This document shows positions 12,750 through 24,000 of a DNA stretch of 64,000 nucleotides, piece after piece. Positions within the stretch are counted from its first letter, which is position 1; each line of letters opens with the position of its first letter. Source of the stretch: Enterobacter genomosp. O (GTDB lineage: Bacteria > Pseudomonadota > Gammaproteobacteria > Enterobacterales > Enterobacteriaceae); assembly GCF_001022965.1 (NCBI RefSeq), contig NZ_LECZ01000023.1:372001-436000 (forward strand), read 5' to 3'. The notes beneath the pieces were generated by a model, which was not told the DNA's origin, ran no database searches, and was given only the letters and a program-made list of their open reading frames with translations. A program made the position numbers and the translations under genes.

Positions 12750-13592
12750 ATGTCTCAGGCTGCATTGAACACGCGCAACCGCGATGACGAAGAAGAATAC
12801 GCTTCTTCACGCCGGAGTAATGGAACGCGTCTTGCAGGTATTATTTTCCTGCTCGGGGTGCTGTGCACCGTGTTTATCAGCGGCTGGATGGTCCTGGGCT
12901 GGATGGAAGATGCGCAGCGGTTGCCACTTTCTAAGCTGGTGCTTACCGGTGAGCGCCACTACACGCGTAACGATGATATTCGCCAGTCAATTCTGGCGCT
13001 GGGATCGCCCGGCACCTTTATGACTCAGGACGTCAATATTATCCAGAGCCAGATTGAACGTCTGCCATGGATAAAACAGGCGAGTGTAAGAAAGCAATGG
13101 CCTGATGAATTGAAGATTCATCTGGTTGAATATGTGCCCATTGCGCGTTGGAATGATCAGCACATGGTTGACGTAGACGGAAATTCCTTCAGCGTCCCGG
13201 CCGATCGTGTCAACAAGCAAAATTTACCGATGTTGTATGGCCCTGAAGGCAGCGAAAATGAAGTATTACAGGGTTTTCGCGAAATGGGTCAGGTGCTGGC
13301 GAAGGACAGGTTTACGCTAAAAGATGCTGCAATGACGGCGCGCCGTTCCTGGCAGCTGACGTTAACGAACGGCATTAAGCTCAACCTTGGTCGCGGGGAC
13401 ACAATGAAGCGTCTGGCGCGTTTTGTAGAACTTTACCCGGTTTTACAGCAGCAGGCACAGACTGACGGCAAACGGATAAGCTACGTTGATTTGCGCTATG
13501 ACTCAGGCGCAGCAGTCGGTTGGGAACCGGCTCCGGTCGAGGAACCTAATCAGCAACAGAATCAGGCACAGGTACAGGCAGAACAACAATGA
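12750..13592 (+). CDS. ftsQ: Cell division protein FtsQ
   Basis: Bitopic divisome protein that recruits FtsL and FtsB. 280 residues (E. coli 276). A charged cytoplasmic N-terminus is followed by a single membrane segment at about 26-50 ([19 protein letters not shown]), then the POTRA domain ([15 protein letters not shown]) and the beta domain. The C-terminus is Gln-rich ([14 protein letters not shown]) and appears variable. Start is one base after ddlB; its stop overlaps ftsA in ATGA. Confidence 0.96.
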   Translation: MSQAALNTRNRDDEEEYASSRRSNGTRLAGIIFLLGVLCTVFISGWMVLGWMEDAQRLPLSKLVLTGERHYTRNDDIRQSILALGSPGTFMTQDVNIIQSQIERLPWIKQASVRKQWPDELKIHLVEYVPIARWNDQHMVDVDGNSFSVPADRVNKQNLPMLYGPEGSENEVLQGFREMGQVLAKDRFTLKDAAMTARRSWQLTLTNGIKLNLGRGDTMKRLARFVELYPVLQQQAQTDGKRISYVDLRYDSGAAVGWEPAPVEEPNQQQNQAQVQAEQQ

Positions 13593-14845
13593 TCAAGGCG
13601 ACGGACAGAAAACTGGTAGTTGGACTGGAGATTGGCACCGCGAAGGTTGCCGCTTTAGTAGGGGAAGTTCTGCCCGACGGTATGGTCAATATCATTGGCG
13701 TAGGCAGTTGCCCGTCCCGTGGTATGGATAAAGGTGGGGTAAACGATCTTGAATCGGTGGTGAAATGCGTCCAGCGCGCCATCGATCAGGCTGAATTGAT
13801 GGCAGATTGCCAGATTTCTTCTGTCTATCTGGCCCTTTCTGGTAAGCACATTAGCTGCCAGAACGAAATCGGCATGGTGCCGATTTCCGAAGAAGAAGTG
13901 ACGCAGGAAGACGTTGAAAACGTTGTGCATACGGCGAAGTCCGTGCGCGTGCGCGATGAGCATCGCGTGCTGCATGTGATCCCGCAGGAATATGCGATTG
14001 ACTACCAGGAAGGGATTAAGAATCCGGTCGGTCTTTCTGGCGTACGTATGCAGGCAAAAGTGCACCTGATCACATGTCACAACGATATGGCGAAGAACAT
14101 TGTAAAAGCCGTTGAACGTTGTGGCCTGAAAGTTGACCAACTTATTTTCGCTGGTCTGGCGGCAAGTTATTCCGTGCTGACCGAAGACGAACGTGAACTG
14201 GGCGTCTGTGTGGTCGATATTGGTGGTGGTACAATGGACATGGCCGTCTATACCGGCGGTGCGCTGCGCCACACCAAAGTGATCCCTTATGCCGGGAACG
14301 TGGTGACCAGCGATATTGCTTACGCTTTTGGTACGCCACCGAGCGATGCAGAAGCGATTAAAGTGCGCCATGGCTGTGCGCTGGGTTCTATCGTTGGCAA
14401 AGATGAGAGCGTTGAAGTGCCAAGCGTCGGTGGTCGTCCACCGCGCAGCCTGCAGCGCCAGACGTTGGCAGAGGTGATTGAGCCGCGCTATACCGAGCTG
14501 CTCAACCTGGTCAACGAAGAAATTTTACAGTTACAGGAACAGCTTCGTCAGCAGGGTGTTAAACATCATCTTGCAGCGGGGATTGTATTAACCGGCGGTG
14601 CAGCGCAAATTGAAGGTCTTGCGGCCTGTGCACAGCGCGTGTTCCATACGCAAGTGCGTATTGGCGCGCCGCTGAATATCACCGGTTTAACGGATTATGC
14701 TCAGGAGCCGTATTATTCAACGGCAGTGGGCCTGCTCCACTACGGGAAGGAATCTCATCTCAGTGGTGAAGCAGAAGTGGAAAAACGCGTCTCAGTGGGG
14801 TCGTGGGTCAAACGACTGAACAACTGGTTGCGAAAAGAGTTTTAA
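13589..14845 (+). CDS. ftsA: Cell division protein FtsA (actin-like FtsZ anchor)
   Basis: Actin-fold ATPase that tethers FtsZ to the membrane and recruits later divisome proteins. 418 residues; E. coli FtsA as I recall it is 420, the difference being two residues in the linker just before the membrane-targeting helix (here [20 protein letters not shown]). Nucleotide-binding elements [22 protein letters not shown] and [12 protein letters not shown] are intact, and the protein is otherwise nearly identical to E. coli. Four-base overlap with ftsQ; a 63-base spacer with a small hairpin precedes ftsZ. Confidence 0.97.
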   Translation: MIKATDRKLVVGLEIGTAKVAALVGEVLPDGMVNIIGVGSCPSRGMDKGGVNDLESVVKCVQRAIDQAELMADCQISSVYLALSGKHISCQNEIGMVPISEEEVTQEDVENVVHTAKSVRVRDEHRVLHVIPQEYAIDYQEGIKNPVGLSGVRMQAKVHLITCHNDMAKNIVKAVERCGLKVDQLIFAGLAASYSVLTEDERELGVCVVDIGGGTMDMAVYTGGALRHTKVIPYAGNVVTSDIAYAFGTPPSDAEAIKVRHGCALGSIVGKDESVEVPSVGGRPPRSLQRQTLAEVIEPRYTELLNLVNEEILQLQEQLRQQGVKHHLAAGIVLTGGAAQIEGLAACAQRVFHTQVRIGAPLNITGLTDYAQEPYYSTAVGLLHYGKESHLSGEAEVEKRVSVGSWVKRLNNWLRKEF

Positions 14846-14908
14846 TTTTTTTAAGAGACCGGAGAGAATTAGCGGTCTCGGGCGACAGGCACAACGGAGA
14901 GAGAAATT

Positions 14909-16060
14909 ATGTTTGAACCTATGGAACTGACCAACGACGCGGTGATTAAAGTCATCGGCGTCGGTGGCGGCGGCGGTAACGCCGTAGAGCATATGGTGCG
15001 TGAACGCATCGAAGGTGTTGAATTCTTTGCAGTTAACACCGATGCACAGGCACTGCGTAAGACGGCTGTAGGCCAGACTATCCAGATCGGCGGTGGTATC
15101 ACCAAAGGGCTGGGAGCGGGCGCTAACCCGGAAGTGGGTCGCAACGCGGCTGAAGAAGATCGTGAAGCGCTGCGCGCTGCACTGGAAGGTGCGGACATGG
15201 TCTTCATCGCAGCAGGTATGGGTGGCGGTACGGGTACCGGCGCAGCACCTGTTGTGGCTGAAGTGGCTAAAGATTTAGGTATCCTGACCGTTGCTGTCGT
15301 GACCAAGCCTTTCAATTTTGAAGGCAAGAAGCGTATGGCCTTTGCGGAGCAGGGCATCACCGAGTTGTCCAAGCATGTGGACTCCTTGATCACTATCCCG
15401 AACGACAAGCTGTTGAAAGTTCTGGGGCGCGGTATCTCTCTGCTGGACGCTTTCGGTGCAGCAAACGACGTGCTGAAAGGTGCGGTGCAGGGTATCGCTG
15501 AACTGATTACCCGTCCTGGCCTGATGAACGTTGACTTTGCTGACGTTCGCACCGTGATGTCCGAAATGGGCTACGCGATGATGGGCTCTGGTGTGGCGAG
15601 CGGTGAAGACCGTGCAGAAGAAGCGGCTGAAATGGCTATCTCTTCTCCGCTGCTGGAAGATATCGATCTGTCTGGTGCGCGCGGCGTGCTGGTCAACATT
15701 ACCGCTGGCTTTGACCTGCGTCTGGATGAGTTCGAAACCGTGGGTAATACCATCCGTGCGTTCGCCTCTGACAACGCTACCGTGGTAATCGGTACTTCTC
15801 TTGACCCTGAAATGAACGACGAACTGCGTGTGACTGTTGTTGCGACCGGTATCGGCATGGACAAACGTCCTGAGATCACCCTGGTGACCAACAAACAGAC
15901 TCAGCAACCGGTAATGGATCGTTACCAGCAGCACGGTATGTCTCCTCTGACTCAGGAGCAGAAACCGGCCGCGAAAGTGGTGAACGACCCAACGCCGCAA
16001 ACGGCGAAAGAGCCAGATTATCTGGACATCCCGGCGTTCCTGCGTAAGCAAGCTGACTAA
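14909..16060 (+). CDS. ftsZ: Cell division GTPase FtsZ
   Basis: Tubulin-like GTPase that forms the Z ring. 383 residues. The GTP-binding signature GGGTGTG is at 105-111, the catalytic T7 loop NVDFADVR near 207-214, and the conserved C-terminal peptide DYLDIPAFLRKQAD that binds FtsA, ZipA and MinC is complete. A good ribosome-binding site (GGAGAG) lies upstream. Codon choice is strongly biased, as expected for a highly expressed gene. Confidence 0.98.
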   Translation: MFEPMELTNDAVIKVIGVGGGGGNAVEHMVRERIEGVEFFAVNTDAQALRKTAVGQTIQIGGGITKGLGAGANPEVGRNAAEEDREALRAALEGADMVFIAAGMGGGTGTGAAPVVAEVAKDLGILTVAVVTKPFNFEGKKRMAFAEQGITELSKHVDSLITIPNDKLLKVLGRGISLLDAFGAANDVLKGAVQGIAELITRPGLMNVDFADVRTVMSEMGYAMMGSGVASGEDRAEEAAEMAISSPLLEDIDLSGARGVLVNITAGFDLRLDEFETVGNTIRAFASDNATVVIGTSLDPEMNDELRVTVVATGIGMDKRPEITLVTNKQTQQPVMDRYQQHGMSPLTQEQKPAAKVVNDPTPQTAKEPDYLDIPAFLRKQAD

Positions 16061-16140
16061 GAATTGGCTGGAATTTGGGGATTTGCGCTCTTTGTGCTAA
16101 ACTGGCCCACCGTTAGTGATATACACTCTCGGTTGGATAG

Positions 16141-17079
<939 letters not shown>

Positions 17080-17357
17080 CGGTTCAAACCGTTTCGTAAA
17101 AAATCGACTGGTTAACCTGGTACTCTCTCCGACCAGGAAGACCAGTCGTTTTTATTTTTGCCCTTCTTTACTCACCCCAGCCTTATCTCTTGTTTGCCTT
17201 GCACAGAAAATGTGTGCGTTAGCTGCATTCTTGACCGTTTTTCCCCGCGGCGGCACCTCATTCCTGCTGATGTGTATTGGCTTTAGTGGTAATATCTGGG
17301 CGCTTAAAAGAATAACTGAATTCAGCCTGTATCAGGCTGGCTTATGTGGTGGAGCAA
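17080..17357 (+). other. lpxC-secM spacer (278 bases)
   Basis: Contains the lpxC terminator at its start. The rest, T-rich at 17149-17225 then less biased, is the likely secM-secA promoter and leader; I could not place a convincing -35/-10 pair. Confidence 0.5.
17105..17159 (+). terminator. Rho-independent terminator after lpxC, end of dcw cluster
   Basis: A two-part stem (CGACTGGT at 17105-17112 with ACCAGTCG at 17141-17148; inner CCTGGT with ACCAGG) is followed by a T-rich run at 17149-17159. It marks the end of the division cluster before secM. Confidence 0.8.
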
Positions 17358-17861
17358 GTGAGCGGAATACTGACGCGCTGGCGACAATTTGGCAGACGTT
17401 ACTTCTGGCCGCATCTCTTATTAGGGATGGTCGCGGCGAGTTTCGGCTTGCCTGCGCTCAGCAACAGTGCCGAAGCGGCGACGCCAGCGAAGACCTCCAC
17501 AACCAAACACGATCTCAACACGCGGGTTAATTTTACTAACCTCGCGTGGCTTGAAGCCAATCGCCGCCCGAATTTCTCCGTTGATTACTGGCACCAGCAC
17601 GCTATCCGCACGGTTATTCGCCATCTGTCATTTGCGATGGCACCGCAGGCCATGCCTGTTGCTGAAGAGACGCTGCCGGTGCAGGCGCAGCATCTTGCCC
17701 TGCTGGACACGCTTAACGCGCTGCTCACGCAGGACAGCCAGCCGCCGGTCATGGTTCGCCAGACTGCGCAACGTGCACTCGTTTCTCCAGCCTCTTTCTC
17801 TGTTTCAACATGGATTAGCCAGGCTCACGGCATTCGCGCCGGGCCTCAGCGCCTCAGCTAA
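17358..17861 (+). CDS. secM: Secretion monitor SecM (arrest peptide controlling secA)
   Basis: Regulatory protein whose ribosome stalling couples secA translation to secretion activity. I chose the GTG at 17358 ([12 protein letters not shown]), matching E. coli, giving 167 residues; GTGs at 17346 and 17349 are alternatives. A long signal peptide spans about 1-35 ([16 protein letters not shown]). The arrest motif near the C-terminus reads [17 protein letters not shown]: every residue known to be essential in E. coli (F, W, I, G, I, R, A, G, P at their spacings) is kept. The ~20 residues before it differ strongly from E. coli. Confidence 0.93.
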   Translation: MSGILTRWRQFGRRYFWPHLLLGMVAASFGLPALSNSAEAATPAKTSTTKHDLNTRVNFTNLAWLEANRRPNFSVDYWHQHAIRTVIRHLSFAMAPQAMPVAEETLPVQAQHLALLDTLNALLTQDSQPPVMVRQTAQRALVSPASFSVSTWISQAHGIRAGPQRLS

Positions 17862-17919
17862 ATTAACTTTTTCAATACCTTAATTTATCTGCCCACGATG
17901 GGGCGTTTGAGAATTTATT

Positions 17920-20625
17920 ATGCTAATCAAATTATTAACAAAAGTTTTTGGTAGTCGTAACGATCGTACCCTGCGCCGTATGCGCAAAGCCGTTGCCGTT
18001 ATCAACGGTATGGAACCGGCGATGGAGAAGCTCTCTGATGACGAGCTGAAAGCGAAAACGGCAGAATTCCGTGCCCGTCTGGAAAAAGGCGAAACCTTAG
18101 AAAGCCTGATCCCGGAAGCTTTCGCCGTCGTGCGTGAAGCGAGTAAGCGTGTATTCGGCATGCGTCACTTCGACGTTCAGCTGCTGGGTGGTATGGTGCT
18201 CAACGAGCGCTGCATCGCGGAAATGCGTACTGGTGAAGGTAAAACCCTGACCGCAACGCTGCCGGCATACCTGAACGCCCTGACCGGTAAAGGCGTTCAC
18301 GTTGTTACCGTCAACGACTATCTGGCACAGCGTGACGCCGAAAACAACCGCCCACTGTTCGAATTCCTGGGAATGACCGTGGGCATCAACATGTCCGGTC
18401 TGCCTGCGCCAGCCAAACGTGACGCGTATAACGCGGATATCACCTACGGCACTAACAACGAATACGGCTTTGACTACCTGCGTGACAACATGGCGTTCAG
18501 CCCTGAAGAACGTGTACAGCGTAAGCTGCACTATGCGCTGGTGGATGAGGTGGACTCCATCCTGATCGATGAAGCACGTACCCCGCTGATCATCTCCGGC
18601 CCGGCTGAAGACAGCTCCGAGATGTACCGCAAAGTCGACAAAATCATTCCGCACCTGCTGCGCCAGGAGAAAGAAGACTCTGACACCTTCCAGGGTGAAG
18701 GTCACTTCTCCGTAGATGAAAAAGCGCGTCAGGTGAACCTGACTGAACGCGGTCTGGTTCAGATTGAAGAACTGCTGGTTGCTGAAGGCATCATGGAAGA
18801 GGGCGAGTCTCTGTATTCCCCGAGCAACATCATGCTGATGCACCACGTGACCGCTGCGCTGCGCGCTCATGCGCTGTTCACCCGCGATGTTGACTACATT
18901 GTGAAAGATGGCGAAGTGATCATCGTTGATGAACACACCGGCCGTACCATGCAGGGTCGTCGCTGGTCTGATGGTCTGCACCAGGCGGTTGAAGCCAAAG
19001 AAGGTGTTGATATTCAAAACGAAAACCAGACGCTTGCGTCTATTACCTTCCAGAACTACTTCCGTCTGTACGAGAAGCTGGCGGGCATGACCGGTACGGC
19101 AGATACCGAAGCGTTTGAATTCAGCTCCATCTACAAGCTGGATACCGTGGTCGTTCCAACCAACCGTCCAATGATCCGTAAGGATATGCCGGACCTGGTT
19201 TACATGACCGAAGCGGAAAAAATTCAGGCGATCATCGAAGATATTCGCGAGCGTACCGCGAACGGCCAGCCGGTGCTGGTGGGGACCATCTCGATTGAGA
19301 AATCTGAAGTGGTTTCTAACGAGCTGACCAAAGCGGGCATCAAGCACAACGTGCTGAACGCCAAATTCCACGCCAAAGAGGCGGACATTGTTGCGCAAGC
19401 AGGTTATCCGGGTGCCGTGACCATCGCCACCAACATGGCGGGTCGTGGTACCGATATTATGCTGGGCGGTAGCTGGCAGGCCGAAGTGGCAGAGCTGGAA
19501 AACCCAACCCCAGAACAGATTGCACAGATCAAAGCTGACTGGCAGGTTCGTCATGACGCAGTACTGGCGTCGGGCGGTCTGCACATCATTGGTACCGAGC
19601 GCCACGAATCTCGTCGTATCGATAACCAGCTGCGTGGTCGTGCGGGTCGTCAGGGTGATGCCGGTTCCTCCCGCTTCTACCTGTCGATGGAAGATGCGCT
19701 GATGCGTATTTTCGCCTCCGACCGTGTGTCCGGCATGATGCGCAAGCTGGGGATGAAGCCGGGCGAAGCCATTGAGCACCCGTGGGTCACTAAAGCGATC
19801 GCTAACGCACAGCGTAAAGTCGAAAGCCGTAACTTTGATATCCGTAAGCAGCTGCTGGAATATGATGATGTAGCTAACGATCAGCGTCGCGCGATTTACA
19901 CCCAGCGTAACGAACTGCTGGATGTGTCCGACGTGAGTGAAACCATCAACAGCATCCGCGAAGATGTATTTAAAGCCACTATCGACGCGCATATTCCACC
20001 GCAGTCTCTGGAAGAGATGTGGGATATCGAAGGCCTGCAGGAACGTCTGAAAAACGACTTTGACCTTGAACTGCCAATCAAAGAGTGGCTGGACAAAGAG
20101 CCTGAGCTGCACGAAGAGACGCTGCGCGAGCGTATCTTTGAAACTGCGCTGGACGTTTACAAGCGTAAGGAAGAGGTCGTTGGCGCTGAGATGATGCGTC
20201 ACTTCGAAAAAGGCGTGATGCTGCAGACGCTGGACTCCCTGTGGAAAGAGCACCTGGCGGCGATGGACTACCTGCGTCAGGGTATCCACCTGCGTGGCTA
20301 TGCGCAGAAAGATCCGAAGCAGGAGTACAAGCGTGAATCCTTCTCCATGTTTGCGGCTATGCTGGAATCGCTGAAGTATGAAGTGATCAGCACCCTGAGC
20401 AAAGTTCAGGTGCGCATGCCGGAAGAAGTGGAAGCGATGGAGCAACAGCGTCGTGAAGAAGCTGAGCGTCTGGCACAGATGCAACAGCTGAGCCACCAGA
20501 CGGACGACAGCGAAGCCGCAGCGGCGATCGCGGCACAGACCGGCGATCGTAAAGTGGGTCGTAACGATCCGTGCCCATGCGGTTCCGGTAAAAAATATAA
20601 GGCGTGCCACGGCCGTCTGAGCTAA
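17920..20625 (+). CDS. secA: Preprotein translocase ATPase SecA
   Basis: Motor ATPase of the Sec pathway, 901 residues as in E. coli. Walker A GEGKT with K108, DEVD helicase box ([15 protein letters not shown], core VDEVDSI), and motif VI region ([11 protein letters not shown]). The C-terminus [14 protein letters not shown] is the zinc-binding SecB/phospholipid-binding tail (three Cys, one His). The 58-base secM-secA gap is where a stem-loop hides the secA ribosome-binding site in E. coli; stalling on SecM opens it. Codon bias is very strong, which creates a long spurious antisense frame. Confidence 0.98.
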   Translation: MLIKLLTKVFGSRNDRTLRRMRKAVAVINGMEPAMEKLSDDELKAKTAEFRARLEKGETLESLIPEAFAVVREASKRVFGMRHFDVQLLGGMVLNERCIAEMRTGEGKTLTATLPAYLNALTGKGVHVVTVNDYLAQRDAENNRPLFEFLGMTVGINMSGLPAPAKRDAYNADITYGTNNEYGFDYLRDNMAFSPEERVQRKLHYALVDEVDSILIDEARTPLIISGPAEDSSEMYRKVDKIIPHLLRQEKEDSDTFQGEGHFSVDEKARQVNLTERGLVQIEELLVAEGIMEEGESLYSPSNIMLMHHVTAALRAHALFTRDVDYIVKDGEVIIVDEHTGRTMQGRRWSDGLHQAVEAKEGVDIQNENQTLASITFQNYFRLYEKLAGMTGTADTEAFEFSSIYKLDTVVVPTNRPMIRKDMPDLVYMTEAEKIQAIIEDIRERTANGQPVLVGTISIEKSEVVSNELTKAGIKHNVLNAKFHAKEADIVAQAGYPGAVTIATNMAGRGTDIMLGGSWQAEVAELENPTPEQIAQIKADWQVRHDAVLASGGLHIIGTERHESRRIDNQLRGRAGRQGDAGSSRFYLSMEDALMRIFASDRVSGMMRKLGMKPGEAIEHPWVTKAIANAQRKVESRNFDIRKQLLEYDDVANDQRRAIYTQRNELLDVSDVSETINSIREDVFKATIDAHIPPQSLEEMWDIEGLQERLKNDFDLELPIKEWLDKEPELHEETLRERIFETALDVYKRKEEVVGAEMMRHFEKGVMLQTLDSLWKEHLAAMDYLRQGIHLRGYAQKDPKQEYKRESFSMFAAMLESLKYEVISTLSKVQVRMPEEVEAMEQQRREEAERLAQMQQLSHQTDDSEAAAAIAAQTGDRKVGRNDPCPCGSGKKYKACHGRLS

Positions 20626-20644
20626 GACGTTAACAAATCGAAAA

Positions 20645-20668
20645 GGCGCAGAAATCTGCGCCTTTTTT
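20645..20668 (+). terminator. Terminator after secA
   Basis: GGCGCAG (20645-20651), loop AAAT, CTGCGCC (20656-20662) and a six-T run to 20668: a textbook intrinsic terminator between secA and mutT, 15 bases before the mutT start. Confidence 0.85.
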
Positions 20669-20682
20669 ATGGACGTGACAAT

Positions 20683-21075
20683 ATGAAAATACTGCAAATT
20701 GCCGTCGGGATTATTCGCAACCCGCAAAACCAAATCTTCATTACCCAGCGCGCCGCCGACGCCCATATGGCGAACAAATGGGAGTTTCCTGGCGGAAAGA
20801 TCGAGTCAGGTGAAACGCCGGAAGAGGCGCTGGTTCGTGAACTTCAGGAAGAAGTGGGAATTACCCCGCTTGGCGCAACGCTGTTTGATAAGCTCGAATA
20901 TCAGTTTCCGGACAGGCACATCACGCTGTGGTTCTGGCTGGTGGAAAACTGGGAAGGCGAGCCCTGGGGAAAAGAGGGACAACCGGGTAACTGGGTTGAA
21001 CTTCAGGCAAGCGATGCCGAAAAATTCCCGCCAGCTAATGAGCCTGTGATCCTGAGGTTAGTCGCACAACCGTAG
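20683..21075 (+). CDS. mutT: 8-oxo-dGTP diphosphatase MutT
   Basis: Nudix hydrolase that removes 8-oxo-dGTP from the nucleotide pool, preventing A-to-C transversions. 130 residues. The Nudix box is complete at about 37-59: G..E-SGETPEEA-REL-EE-GI pattern in GGKIESGETPEEALVRE and LQEEVGI. It starts 15 bases after the secA terminator, so it needs its own promoter or read-through. Convergent with yacG, separated by a hairpin. Confidence 0.96.
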   Translation: MKILQIAVGIIRNPQNQIFITQRAADAHMANKWEFPGGKIESGETPEEALVRELQEEVGITPLGATLFDKLEYQFPDRHITLWFWLVENWEGEPWGKEGQPGNWVELQASDAEKFPPANEPVILRLVAQP

Positions 21076-21104
21076 GCCTGCTAAGCGAAGCGCCAGCAGG
21101 CTTT
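21076..21104. terminator. Hairpin between convergent mutT and yacG
   Basis: GCCTGCT (21076-21082) pairs with AGCAGGC (21095-21101), with a small inner GCG/CGC stem, directly after the mutT stop and followed by TTT. The U tract is short, so the terminator call is moderate. Confidence 0.55.
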
Positions 21105-21109
21105 ACAGA

Positions 21110-21304
21110 TTACTGCTGGCTCTCACTCCAGTCATCGCTATCCGAGAGATCGCCTTCGCTTGGAATGCGTTTCTCTTCCGCCGCCCATTCGCCCAGGTCA
21201 ATGAGCTGACAGCGTTTACAGCAAAATGGGCGGAACGGACTTACTTCGCCCCAGACAACGGTTTTGCCACAGGTTGGGCAGTTTACGGTGGTGACATCAG
21301 ACAT
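21110..21304 (-). CDS. yacG: DNA gyrase inhibitor YacG (zinc finger)
   Basis: Small zinc-ribbon protein that binds GyrB and blocks DNA binding by gyrase (family knowledge). Start at ATG 21304 ([13 protein letters not shown]), five bases after GGAG, gives 64 residues; an in-frame GTG two codons upstream overlaps that site and is unlikely. Four zinc-ligand cysteines C9, C12, C28 and C32 are visible (CPTC, CCKRC), then the conserved [11 protein letters not shown] helix and an acidic tail. Last gene of coaE-zapD-yacG; nine bases after zapD. Confidence 0.94.
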   Translation of the reverse strand: MSDVTTVNCPTCGKTVVWGEVSPFRPFCCKRCQLIDLGEWAAEEKRIPSEGDLSDSDDWSESQQ

Positions 21305-21313
21305 CGGCACTCC

Positions 21314-22057
21314 TTAACAACAGGCCAGTTCAAAATCGAGACGTTCCGGCACGGTGCCATTTTCACTATCCAGCGGCATAAAGCGAATCGCAAAACGACT
21401 CTTATGCCCGGAAATCTGTGGGTAAAGCTGTTCGCCAAGCGATAAATTCAGTCGCAGAAGATCGGCATCATCACCGTTATCCTGGTAGAAGCCATTCAGG
21501 CTGGTTTGCTTGCGGAACGGGGCTGAGTTACGGATCAAATCGAGGATCAGCGACAGCGTCTGGTGCATTGGTTCCAGGCTTGCCAGCCAGCTGTTCACTT
21601 GCGCATCGCGCTGGGCCTGCGGCATATGTAGCCATACATGCAGCGTCGGCAGGTCGAAGCTACAGCAGCCGCCAGGAATGCTCAGGCGCTGGCGCACCAG
21701 GCCAATCAGGCGGTCTTCACGCAAAAACTGCCCGACGCGCGGCGCGGCCATCAGGATGCTGCTGTTATTTTTAAGCTGCTGGCGAAGGGAGTCGATGCGG
21801 CTTACGTCTACCCCCGGAACTTCAGCCCATGCCTGCAGCTTACGCTGCTGGCGCTCCAGCTCTTTGAGCAATTCTGTGCGGACATCGCCGCGTTCAATCA
21901 CATCCAGCAGATCGCCAACGTTGCGGAAGAAGTGCAGCGCCGTAGCATGATCGTTAACCGGCAGATGTTGTGAAAGCTGTTGAATAAGGAATTCGATGCG
22001 CAGCCAGGTACGCATTTTTTCGTTGAGCGGATGCTCAAAAAGGATGTGTGTCGACAT
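21314..22057 (-). CDS. zapD: Cell division protein ZapD (YacF)
   Basis: Z-ring associated protein that cross-links FtsZ filaments through the FtsZ C-terminal tail. 247 residues, the E. coli length, with helical N-half ([18 protein letters not shown] core) and a beta-rich C-half ending [11 protein letters not shown], highly conserved. The ATG shares one base with the coaE stop (TAATG), so it is translated by coupling. Confidence 0.95.
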   Translation of the reverse strand: MSTHILFEHPLNEKMRTWLRIEFLIQQLSQHLPVNDHATALHFFRNVGDLLDVIERGDVRTELLKELERQQRKLQAWAEVPGVDVSRIDSLRQQLKNNSSILMAAPRVGQFLREDRLIGLVRQRLSIPGGCCSFDLPTLHVWLHMPQAQRDAQVNSWLASLEPMHQTLSLILDLIRNSAPFRKQTSLNGFYQDNGDDADLLRLNLSLGEQLYPQISGHKSRFAIRFMPLDSENGTVPERLDFELACC

Positions 22058-22677
22058 TATGGTTTTTCCTGTGCAACGGCCTGCGCGGCGAACGTCAGAT
22101 ACTGCGCGTGCAGACGGGCAACATCCGATGCTATGGCATCTGGTGCGCCGTTATTATCAATGACATCATCCGCAACGGCAAGGCGCTGAGCGCGCGTGGC
22201 CTGAGCGGCAAGAATTTGTTCAGCATGTTCACGCGAGACGCGATCGCGCGTCATGGTTCGCTGGATTTGCGTTTCGGGAGAGACATCAATCACCAGCACT
22301 CTGTCAGCTTTCTTCTGTAGCTGATTTTCCACCAGCAACGGAACCACCCACAACACATAGGGTGAGCGAGCCGCGGCAATCTGACGCTGAGTTTCCTGGT
22401 GGATAATGGGGTGGAGCAGGGCATTAAGCCAGCGCTTTTCCGCAGAATCAGCAAAAATGCGCTCACGAAGCTGGCGGCGATTAAGCGTGCCATCCGCATT
22501 GATGATGGACTGACCAAAATGTGCTTCGATGGCATTTAGCGCGGGTGTATCAGGTTCTACCACCTGACGGGCAATGATATCGGCATCAATAATCGTGATG
22601 CCCAGACGAGAGAACGCGTCAGCAACGGTACTTTTGCCACTACCGATGCCGCCGGTTAATGCAACGATATACCCCAT
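22057..22677 (-). CDS. coaE: Dephospho-CoA kinase CoaE
   Basis: Last step of coenzyme A synthesis: phosphorylates the 3'-hydroxyl of dephospho-CoA with ATP. 206 residues; P-loop GGIGSGKST at the N-terminus (about 9-17), the [12 protein letters not shown] lid-region motif and the [10 protein letters not shown] segment. First gene of the coaE-zapD-yacG unit on the minus strand; divergent from guaC across 228 bases. Confidence 0.96.
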   Translation of the reverse strand: MGYIVALTGGIGSGKSTVADAFSRLGITIIDADIIARQVVEPDTPALNAIEAHFGQSIINADGTLNRRQLRERIFADSAEKRWLNALLHPIIHQETQRQIAAARSPYVLWVVPLLVENQLQKKADRVLVIDVSPETQIQRTMTRDRVSREHAEQILAAQATRAQRLAVADDVIDNNGAPDAIASDVARLHAQYLTFAAQAVAQEKP

Positions 22678-22905
22678 TAAATCAAATCCTGGGAATTATT
22701 CATTATTAAAATCAGTTGATTAAAACTCTTAGATGCGCCAGCAACTGTTTGACCCTGTTTACCGGCTTTTTACCAGGTAAATTTATAGGATTGTAGCGTA
22801 AAAAAAGAGAATTTCGCAGTCTTGCGGAGCAGGTATTAGTGCGTATGATAGCGTCACTGGAGTTGTGCTTTTAACATATTTGCCTCTAACCCCAGGAATC
22901 CGCAC

Positions 22906-23949
22906 ATGCGTATCGAAGAAGATCTGAAGTTAGGTTTCAAAGACGTTCTCATCCGCCCTAAACGCTCTACACTGAAAAGTCGCTCAGACGTTGAACTCGA
23001 ACGTCAATTCACCTTTAAGCATTCCGGTCAGACCTGGTCTGGCGTGCCGATCATCGCTGCCAACATGGATACTGTGGGAACCTTTGAGATGGCAACCTCC
23101 CTGGCACAGTTCGACATTCTCACCGCCGTGCACAAACATTACAGCCCTGAAGAGTGGAATGCGTTTGTTGCGTCCGCCTCTGCTGATGTGGTGAAGCATG
23201 TGATGGTCTCCACCGGTACCTCCGATGCAGACTTCGAGAAGACCAAACAGATCCTGAATGCTAACCCGGCACTCAACTTCGTCTGTATTGATGTGGCGAA
23301 TGGTTACTCCGAACACTTCGTGCAGTTCGTCAGCAAGGCGCGTGAGGCCTGGCCGACGAAAACCATCATCGCGGGTAACGTGGTGACCGGCGAAATGTGT
23401 GAAGAGCTGATCCTTTCCGGTGCAGATATCGTGAAGGTCGGCATTGGCCCGGGTTCCGTGTGCACCACGCGCGTCAAAACCGGCGTCGGTTATCCGCAAC
23501 TTTCCGCGGTCATTGAATGTGCCGATGCGGCGCACGGACTGGGCGGACAGATTATCAGCGACGGTGGTTGCACCATGCCGGGTGATGTCGCCAAGGCCTT
23601 CGGCGGCGGCGCGGACTTCGTGATGCTCGGCGGCATGCTGGCAGGTCACGAAGAGAGCGGTGGTACCGTGGTTGAAGAGAATGGCGAGAAATTTATGCTG
23701 TTCTACGGAATGAGCTCTGAATCGGCAATGACCCGTCACGTCGGTGGCGTGGCAAAATACCGTGCGGCAGAAGGCAAAACCGTCAAGCTGCCCCTGCGCG
23801 GTCCGGTCGAAAACACCGCGCGCGATATACTCGGTGGCTTGCGCTCCGCCTGCACCTACGTGGGTGCATCCCGTCTGAAAGAGCTCACGAAACGCACGAC
23901 GTTTATTCGCGTTCAGGAACAGGAAAACCGCGTATTCAATAGCCTGTAA
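22906..23949 (+). CDS. guaC: GMP reductase GuaC
   Basis: NADPH-dependent deamination of GMP to IMP, purine interconversion in the cytoplasm. 347 residues, IMPDH/GMPR barrel without CBS domains. The catalytic cysteine is C186 in the loop [31 protein letters not shown] (core GGGADFVML) binds phosphate. Preceded by 228 bases containing an imperfect TTTACC/GGTAAA repeat but no operator I can name. Confidence 0.96.
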   Translation: MRIEEDLKLGFKDVLIRPKRSTLKSRSDVELERQFTFKHSGQTWSGVPIIAANMDTVGTFEMATSLAQFDILTAVHKHYSPEEWNAFVASASADVVKHVMVSTGTSDADFEKTKQILNANPALNFVCIDVANGYSEHFVQFVSKAREAWPTKTIIAGNVVTGEMCEELILSGADIVKVGIGPGSVCTTRVKTGVGYPQLSAVIECADAAHGLGGQIISDGGCTMPGDVAKAFGGGADFVMLGGMLAGHEESGGTVVEENGEKFMLFYGMSSESAMTRHVGGVAKYRAAEGKTVKLPLRGPVENTARDILGGLRSACTYVGASRLKELTKRTTFIRVQEQENRVFNSL

Positions 23950-23956
23950 TGGCTTC

Positions 23957-23980
23957 GCTGGCGCATGGTCGTGCGCCAGC
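23957..23980. terminator. Hairpin between convergent guaC and hofC
   Basis: GCTGGCGCA (23957-23965), loop TGGTCG, TGCGCCAGC (23972-23980): perfect nine-base stem just after the guaC stop. No clear U run follows on the + strand. Confidence 0.5.
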
Positions 23981-24000
23981 CCTTCATCACTGTTTCAGCA

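Noticed and set aside
18097..20766. 889-codon open frame antisense to secA
   Set aside because: It mirrors the codon bias of secA, has no ribosome site, no recognisable domain and Phe/His/Val-rich composition typical of reversed highly expressed genes.
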